Assembly: GCA_033675265.1 (NCBI GenBank) | Contig: JAUJYZ010001085.1 | Coordinates: 416,001 to 480,000, forward strand | Source of the DNA: Actinostola sp. cb2023 | Taxonomy: Eukaryota > Cnidaria > Anthozoa > Actiniaria > Actinostolidae | DNA: 64,000 bases | Reading direction: 5' to 3' | Shown here: positions 60,489 through 64,000 of the stretch, one piece after another | Layout: every line of letters starts with the position of its first letter | Numbering within the stretch: position 1 is the first letter of the stretch | Position numbers and translations under genes: made by a program | Notes under the pieces: generated by a model | What the model was told of the DNA's origin: nothing | Seen by the model: the letters and a program-made list of their open reading frames with translations, nothing else | Database searches by the model: none

Positions 60489-60962
60489 ACCCAGAATAAA
60501 AAATAAGTAAAAAACAAAAAAAAAAAAAAACAGCAAACAAACAGAAACAAACAAACATCTTTTAATTACCAAAAATTTAGGGGGGCATTTGCCACCCCGG
60601 GCCCCACCCTCCCTATACTAGTGATGCTCACTAAAGATATAATATTTTTTAAATTTATTTTAAATTTATTTTAAATTAATTTTATTTTGTTCTTCTCAGA
60701 CTTGATATTCTTGATCAAGTGAGTGAGGCACCAAAGCTGTACATTCTTGCAAGTGCTGAAGTTGTTCGTCGTCGTAGGTTCTCATCACAGTTTTTAAAGG
60801 TATCAGTGTTGATGTACATATTTCATTGTTTGTCAATAGTGCTGTTCTAATACATCGATATTTTGTGTCCTATATTTCAGTGGGCAAGCAAACTTCATGA
60901 AAGTGTCTGCCAAATGCATTCAGAAGAAAGTGCCAGAAGAGAAGAATTTGCTCTTATATTTG
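46808..60962 (+). CDS. RB1CC1: RB1-inducible coiled-coil protein 1 / FIP200, N-terminal half (partial)
   Basis: Twelve exons in phase: 46808-46875, 49696-49825, 52000-52081, 54025-54226, 55781-55867, 56498-56723, 57509-57634, 58631-58749, 59590-59655, 59928-60014, 60700-60799, 60881-60962. FIP200 is the scaffold of the ULK1 autophagy-initiation complex. Exons 1-3 encode the ubiquitin-like domain (YVFSVDIGAMYSFEMEL, DKQVLLITGGEALDP, DRVCNYSNAGTDTSPIYLFS). Later exons match the N-terminal dimer domain: LGWAAVVANLDNIS, LLDWISAQDN, DASVLPDLCASHQKQLM, LHTRLRWIMYIERKV and AEVVRRRRFSSQFLKWASKL. An in-frame TAG just upstream confirms the start. The C-terminal coiled coil and claw domain are not in the window; intron 12 meets a retrotransposon at about 61 kb. 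Introns 2, 3 and 6 hold satellites made of this gene's own splice-site regions. I chose the last repeat copy as exon 3 because only it has a donor (gtaaat) giving the conserved LTFGSETSLKEQVE junction. Confidence 0.9.
47868..48055. mobile_element. MITE of the GAGTCGTTTTCGTATGAGTG family (RB1CC1 intron 1)
   Basis: Both ends are intact (GAGTCGTTTTCGTATGAGTG and complement), flanked by TA. Best-preserved of the three copies. Confidence 0.88.
48195..48245 (-). ncRNA. Hammerhead-like motif relic (RB1CC1 intron 1)
   Basis: Minus strand reads CTGACAAAGGGATAAGGCTC then GAAACGTTGG. The first core element is changed (CTGACAA for CTGATGA), so probably inactive. A similar relic is on the plus strand at about 19907-19935 (CCGACGAAGGGCTAAGGCTC then GAAACG). 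Confidence 0.35.
48310..48790. mobile_element. Fragment related to the terminal region of the 61 kb retrotransposon
   Basis: It is G+C-richer than its surroundings. It shares with 61060-61270 the order GTTACC/GTAACCATGG, GGTGCTTGGA, AGAAGG-rich, and CCCCAAGCACC. No coding part remains. Confidence 0.5.
49229..49470. mobile_element. Palindrome in RB1CC1 intron 1
   Basis: Arms carry ATACTCCAGTTTCGAGTTGT and its complement, then GACAAAAGACGCATTTGC inverted. Confidence 0.8.
50045..50227. mobile_element. Palindrome in RB1CC1 intron 2
   Basis: Arms of about 80 bp: AAGAATTGGTTCATGC, ATGGATGCATG and GCTCTCCAA words, inverted around CGCCTCGAGCAACTC. Confidence 0.85.
50347..52081 (+). repeat. 95-bp satellite of acceptor plus RB1CC1 exon 3
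   Basis: About 18 copies, starting at 50366, 50461, 50556 and so on to 52000. Each has the acceptor TTTGATTGATTACAG and 72 of the 82 exon bases (GATACTAGTCCTATCTACTT... to CTTACCT). Internal copies run from CTTACCT(T or G)TAGAT back to the next acceptor and lack the true donor; only the last continues to TTTGGATCAG followed by gtaaat. Confidence 0.92.
52090..52189. mobile_element. 100-bp palindrome between the two satellites
   Basis: Arms TAGTCTCCTTTGCAGCC and complement, beginning 8 bases after the exon 3 donor. Confidence 0.8.
52280..54024 (+). repeat. 59-bp satellite of the RB1CC1 exon 4 acceptor region
   Basis: About 29 copies. Each contains CCCAACTAATTGCC (possible branch point), TTTTCTATATTCCTATAG (pyrimidine-rich tract and AG), and AGACTAGCC, the first nine bases of exon 4, before CTTTTGATATAAAA. 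The real exon 4 begins at 54025 directly after the last copy. Confidence 0.92.
54498..54775. repeat. 71-bp tandem repeat, four copies (RB1CC1 intron 4)
   Basis: Unit starts GTGAGTGCATTAGACAATCA and ends with GTTGGTTTCTACTAAT. Upstream copies are flanked by an inverted piece of the same sequence (TTAGTAGAAACCAACTAGCA, 54377). Confidence 0.85.
54883..55530. mobile_element. Fold-back element with an inner palindrome (RB1CC1 intron 4)
   Basis: Outer ends TACCGTAAATCTTCTATTA and complement of TAATAGAAGATCTATGGTA. Inner palindrome 54901-55090 (GGACACTCGAACCGTGAACAC arms). The right half has several GGGCGCTTATTAGAG words. Confidence 0.7.
55928..56470. repeat. ATC-rich low-complexity tract
   Basis: Imperfect (ATC)n/(ATT)n with two larger duplicates of about 170 bp (shared CAACACAGTATGTCATCAGT). 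Fills the rest of RB1CC1 intron 5. Confidence 0.9.
56647..57310 (+). repeat. 113-bp satellite of RB1CC1 exon 6 end plus donor
   Basis: Donor copies at 56724, 56837, 56950, 57064 and 57177, plus a decayed one near 57282. Each unit has the last 77 exon bases (ATGGTGATGCAATG... to GACGTCATGCAG) and 36 intron bases starting GTGGGTTATAAATG. The last copy has lost ATGCAGGTG. Confidence 0.92.
57735..58042. mobile_element. Palindrome in RB1CC1 intron 7
   Basis: Arms of about 95 bp: TATACACCTATTTCAAAAAA and complement, then CATAATGCAGTTCGGTCTTG inverted. Confidence 0.85.
58078..58545. repeat. (TTA)n microsatellite, two blocks
   Basis: 58078-58230 and 58395-58530, with an A+T-rich middle. Confidence 0.95.
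58753..58981. mobile_element. MITE directly after the RB1CC1 exon 8 donor
   Basis: Arms of about 50 bp: TTAAGGGTGTGTTCGATTGA and complement. The exon ends at 58749, so only about four intron bases precede it. Confidence 0.85.
59275..59501. mobile_element. Palindrome in RB1CC1 intron 8
   Basis: Arms of about 95 bp including GAAATTCTGATCCTTTTGAC and TGGGATGGCTACGCTGATAT. Confidence 0.85.
60393..60623. mobile_element. hAT-like MITE containing a poly-G tract (RB1CC1 intron 10)
   Basis: Flanked by identical 8-bp sites ATGCTCAC (60385-60392 and 60624-60631). Ends are CAGGGGTGTAACGAGG and the complement CACTAGTATAGGGAGG. An interrupted G run fills 60420-60486. The 8-bp duplication is the hAT hallmark. 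Confidence 0.85.
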
Positions 60963-61049
60963 GTAAGTGATAGTTGGTGTTATCATTCATTCATTCAGAA
61001 CAACAAGAACAATGACAACAACAACAAGAATACAGGTCAAACTCATCAC

Positions 61050-61329
61050 CAATAGATGAGCTTGGAGGTAGGGGCCAATAGGGTGGGGATGCCAAGACCT
61101 ACAACTACTCAGTTACCATGGCAACTCCTGAACTACAAGCTAGCGATGCAAGGTTACCATGGCAACCCTGTCACAGCCCACCACCAAACCCATCCTCCAA
61201 GGTGCTTGGAGAAGGAGGGGTCTGTGAGAGGAGAGCACAGGTAACCTCCAACCCCAAACACCCCCAAGCACCATCATCCCCACACACAAGTTAAGCTACT
61301 GACATACATACCCAGGTCGCCACACATAC
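61050..61329 (-). mobile_element. Terminal non-coding region of the retrotransposon
   Basis: G+C-rich sequence between RB1CC1 intron 12 and the recombinase stop, with GGTTACCATGGCAACC-type words and paired GGTGCTTGG / CCAAGCACC. Related to 48310-48790. Exact boundary not visible. Confidence 0.5.
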
Positions 61330-62367
61330 TTAGGCCAGCTGAAGTGACAAGTTGGCCAAAGCTTCTGTAGGTGTTCTTATATACAGTTGATAAGCATTGC
61401 TTTTCCATCGACCCAAGGTTTGAATGAGGTGATCTGGGATACCATTGCGTGCAGCCACTGTTGCAGCGCCAATGCGAAAACTGTGACTTGAGTAATTGCC
61501 AGGGATTCCTGCAGCATCTAAAATTTGACGAAGCTGGCTAGTAAGAAGGGTTCGTGTCAAAGGCTGCCCATCATTTAGTAAGAAGAGGGGACCAGGTCCA
61601 TTCCCTCTAGATGATAAGTAAGTCATCATAGCCTGCACAGCACACATGGGGTATTTACCCAAACCAATGTGAATGCAGCACCCTTTGCGAAATGGGTCAG
61701 TTTTTGAAGCCTTGATTGTGATCCTCATGCTGGATGGTGAGGTGAGGGAATCCACTGCCACATCTTTTGGCTCCAGATGAATAGCTTGGGAAAAACTTGC
61801 CAAGTTTGGTACAGTGAATTCGGCAGATCGGAGGAAGCCGAAGTAGGCAAGCGTACAAGCTGCCCAGAACATGCGATGATCTGGACGACCCAAATCCAGT
61901 GATCTGAAGATGACCATCATGATTTCGTCGGTGATGGGAAGGCGTTGATACGAAGAACAGCCTTGTGTGCATTTGATCCCTCGCACCACTCTCTGAAGTT
62001 GTAGGCAGTTGAGTAGAGGGTCCGGCAAACCCTGCTCAATGTGGAGGGACCTCACAGCTGACAGATAGACTTTGATGGTTGAATGCCGAACAGATTCAGC
62101 CAAGGATGTGACAAAGAGAAAAAGGGTCCATTCCTCAGCTGGACATGGTGAGCCATTAGGGTGAACTTTTCCAAGTTGAAGACAAAAGTTAATAAATTTG
62201 TTTTTAGCAGAGGCATAGGTCTTGCGGGTTGACAATGCAAGGCCTTCAGAGAGGAAGTTCTGGCAACGTAGTTCTAATCGGATACGATTAGCTCCTCCAG
62301 CAGCTGCATGGGAATCGAGGCTGGGGAGGACCTGGCTTTGGGAACCAACTGCCAGAATACCTGCCAA
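61330..62367 (-). CDS. Tyrosine recombinase of a Ngaro/DIRS-like retrotransposon
   Basis: 345 codons with an N-terminal core-binding part (STRKTYASAKNKFINFC, about residues 47-63) and a catalytic part with the family residues in order: R180 (FGFLRSAEF), K222 (KASKTDP), H295-x-x-R298 (HSFRIG), W321 (GRWKS) and Y329 (YQLYIR). Such enzymes integrate the circular cDNA of DIRS-type elements without an integrase. The first about 94 bp overlap the end of the reverse transcriptase frame in another reading frame, as in this element class. The first Met may not be the true start. The catalytic set is intact, so this copy could be recently active. Confidence 0.88.
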   Translation of the reverse strand: MAGILAVGSQSQVLPSLDSHAAAGGANRIRLELRCQNFLSEGLALSTRKTYASAKNKFINFCLQLGKVHPNGSPCPAEEWTLFLFVTSLAESVRHSTIKVYLSAVRSLHIEQGLPDPLLNCLQLQRVVRGIKCTQGCSSYQRLPITDEIMMVIFRSLDLGRPDHRMFWAACTLAYFGFLRSAEFTVPNLASFSQAIHLEPKDVAVDSLTSPSSMRITIKASKTDPFRKGCCIHIGLGKYPMCAVQAMMTYLSSRGNGPGPLFLLNDGQPLTRTLLTSQLRQILDAAGIPGNYSSHSFRIGAATVAARNGIPDHLIQTLGRWKSNAYQLYIRTPTEALANLSLQLA

Positions 62368-63860
62368 TGGAAGCGAGAAAGAGCATCAGCCACCTTATTT
62401 TGTATGCCTGGAATGTGTTGGGCAGAGAAGGTAAAATTGAACTGGGCTGCTGCCATGAGAAGGCTGCGAACCAGACACATGATGCCGGGTACCCGTGACG
62501 TCCTGGACAACAAAATAAAAACGACCGCCTCATTATCCGAGCGAAACAAGACATGTTGTCGGGCCCACGTATGGCCCCATACATGAGCAGCTATTACTAC
62601 CGGGAAGAGTTCCTTGTAGGCAATAGAGTACTGAAGCTGACAGGGGGACCATCGGCCATTGAACCAATCTCTATTGTAGTAAGCACCATAGCCCACTGCA
62701 CCAGCAGCATCAGACGTTACTTCCAGGTCTGTTGTAGCGGCCATACCTGGGAACAACCAAAAGCGAACACCATGCCAATCCAAGAGGTACTGCTTCCACC
62801 ATTGGAGATCCAGATGAAACTCCTTGTTCAAACGAATAGGATGGTCCCTCTTTCGGAAGCAACAAAGTAAGTCGATCATGCGGCGTACAAACGAGCGACC
62901 AGGCCAGACCACTTTTGACGCGTGATGTAAATGGCCAATTAAGGATTCTAATTGTCGCCTATCGCACCAACGACGCGACACCCAGGAATCGATAAGATGA
63001 CGTAAGGCACACAGTTTGTCTGAAGGGAGCCGAGCTATAAAATTTACTGAGTCTAGCTCAATACCTAAAACTGTCAAGGTAGAGCAAGGGCCCTCACACT
63101 TTTTCGGATGGAGTGGAAGACCTAACCTTTTACACACTTGTAGCGCAATATTTAGATTTTGGAGGCATTGTTCAGAATCGGGAGGCCCAGCCAAAATAAA
63201 ATCGTCTAAATAGTGGACCAAATCAGAGACATTGTAATTGTGCTGTAAGATCCATTCTACCATGGTCACTACTGAATTAAAAATGAATGGAGCTGAACGT
63301 AGACCAAAAGGGAGAGTCAGATCCACATAATATTGGTTACGCCATCTCATGCCTAGTAAATAACGGTCGGGGGGATGTACAGCAATGTTCCGGTAAGCCG
63401 CCTCCACATCAAACTTGGCCATTAGAGCCCCTTGGCCATACTGACTAACCATGCTTATGATCTGATCGATCCTAATGTACTGCAGCGAAAAATCCGCTGG
63501 ATCGATGCCGTCGTTCACGCTTCCACCCCCCGGGGAGGATAAATCTAGAATTAGCCGCCATTTCCCAGGTTGACCTTTTTTGGGAATTACACCAAAACTG
63601 CTAATATGTAGGTTAGGCATCGGGGGAAAGGAGAAGGGGCCCGCAACTCTACGCAAAGACACCTCATAATGTAGGTACTCATCAATCACATGGGGATACT
63701 GGTAGGCTGACGGTTTGTTTTTCTTGGCCGACTGAAGTTGGTGAAACTTCTGAAAGCCCAGTTTAAAGCCATGCCGCAGGCCATCCACCACAAAAGACAC
63801 TTGTAGCTGATCAGGGTGGTTGGACAGTTCATGCACAAAGCAATCCGCAAGGGAGGGATT
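62274..63860 (-). CDS. Reverse transcriptase-RNase H of the same Ngaro/DIRS-like element
   Basis: The frame runs from just after an in-frame TGA at about 63858 to the stop at 62274; the first Met-like start is unclear. The RT domain shows FGVIPKKG, WRLILDLS, AKFDVEAAYRN (first catalytic Asp), LPFGLRSAPFIF and HYLDDFILA (about residue 208-216). RNase H follows with TSDAAGAVGYG, YKELFPVVIAA, FRSDNEAVV and KVADALSRF. No adenine methyltransferase domain appears after RNase H, which favours Ngaro over DIRS1/PAT; this is from family knowledge. A gag-like frame is not in the window. The frame ends abruptly near 63860, so the element may be 5'-truncated. Confidence 0.88.
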   Translation of the reverse strand, partial: NPSLADCFVHELSNHPDQLQVSFVVDGLRHGFKLGFQKFHQLQSAKKNKPSAYQYPHVIDEYLHYEVSLRRVAGPFSFPPMPNLHISSFGVIPKKGQPGKWRLILDLSSPGGGSVNDGIDPADFSLQYIRIDQIISMVSQYGQGALMAKFDVEAAYRNIAVHPPDRYLLGMRWRNQYYVDLTLPFGLRSAPFIFNSVVTMVEWILQHNYNVSDLVHYLDDFILAGPPDSEQCLQNLNIALQVCKRLGLPLHPKKCEGPCSTLTVLGIELDSVNFIARLPSDKLCALRHLIDSWVSRRWCDRRQLESLIGHLHHASKVVWPGRSFVRRMIDLLCCFRKRDHPIRLNKEFHLDLQWWKQYLLDWHGVRFWLFPGMAATTDLEVTSDAAGAVGYGAYYNRDWFNGRWSPCQLQYSIAYKELFPVVIAAHVWGHTWARQHVLFRSDNEAVVFILLSRTSRVPGIMCLVRSLLMAAAQFNFTFSAQHIPGIQNKVADALSRFHWQVFWQLVPKARSSPASIPMQLLEELIVSD

Positions 63861-64000
63861 TCAATTCCCGTCTGGGCTCGGTATTTTTCTGAGTCTTTTT
63901 ACGCTTGACGAAACCTTACGAACCACTTTACTAACTATTACCAAGCGACAAATGACCTTATAACTTACAAACAACAAGAATGTTTATTAGACTTTGTTTC
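63861..64000 (+). other. Window end beyond the retrotransposon frame
   Basis: GGGATTTCAATTCCCGTCTGG resembles a tRNA B-box and T-arm on the plus strand, so possibly a SINE fragment at the element's edge. Nothing else is recognisable. Confidence 0.3.

Noticed and set aside
60289..60572. Proline-rich frames on the minus strand
   Set aside because: Translation of the poly-G tract of a MITE.

Overview
The window reads as nuclear DNA of an animal. Genes are split by short GT-AG introns, and the proteins match animal families: SKP2, LMBRD2, holocytochrome c synthase, a NALCN-type channel, S-adenosylmethionine synthetase and RB1CC1/FIP200. Between and inside the genes lie microsatellites, minisatellites, tRNA-derived SINEs, palindromic non-autonomous DNA transposons, a LINE fragment and a tyrosine-recombinase retrotransposon. 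The channel has an EEEE selectivity filter and moderate A+T content surrounds it; I infer a non-bilaterian animal, perhaps an anthozoan cnidarian, but the sequence does not settle the taxon.

Layout. 3-185: end of an unrecognised gene. 1682-8887 (+): SKP2-like F-box/LRR gene, 12 exons, all phases consistent. 8976-12280: two large minisatellites. 12930-22264 (-): LMBRD2-like membrane protein, 14 exons, with one frameshifted exon and one tandemly triplicated exon end. 23213-23990: tetranucleotide microsatellite. 24096-26278 (+): holocytochrome c synthase (HCCS), 4 exons, first exon frameshifted. 27430-32335 (-): thioredoxin-fold membrane protein of uncertain identity, 4 exons, a 2.3 kb minisatellite in one intron. 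33.2-38.7 kb: LINE fragment, low-complexity DNA, a 55-bp minisatellite and nested palindromic elements. 38855-43966 (-): single-exon NALCN-like channel. 44288-45579 (+): single-exon S-adenosylmethionine synthetase, divergent from the channel. 46808-60962 (+): first 12 exons of RB1CC1/FIP200, whose intron 12 runs into a Ngaro/DIRS-like retrotransposon (about 61.05-63.86 kb, - strand).

The most unusual signal is in RB1CC1. Three separate satellites are built from exon-intron boundaries: acceptor plus exon 3 (95-bp unit, about 18 copies), the complete acceptor region of exon 4 (59-bp unit, about 29 copies), and the 3' end plus donor of exon 6 (113-bp unit, about 5 copies). A smaller case of the same kind is in LMBRD2. 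The transcript therefore offers dozens of decoy splice sites, most leading quickly to stop codons.

Four one-base frameshifts in otherwise good exons (LMBRD2, HCCS, the thioredoxin-like gene, S-adenosylmethionine synthetase) and two stretches where a second copy of a sequence is interleaved with simple repeat suggest that consensus errors are present. Several oddities below should be tested against reads first. The genes do not form one pathway; they are ordinary housekeeping and signalling genes that happen to be neighbours.
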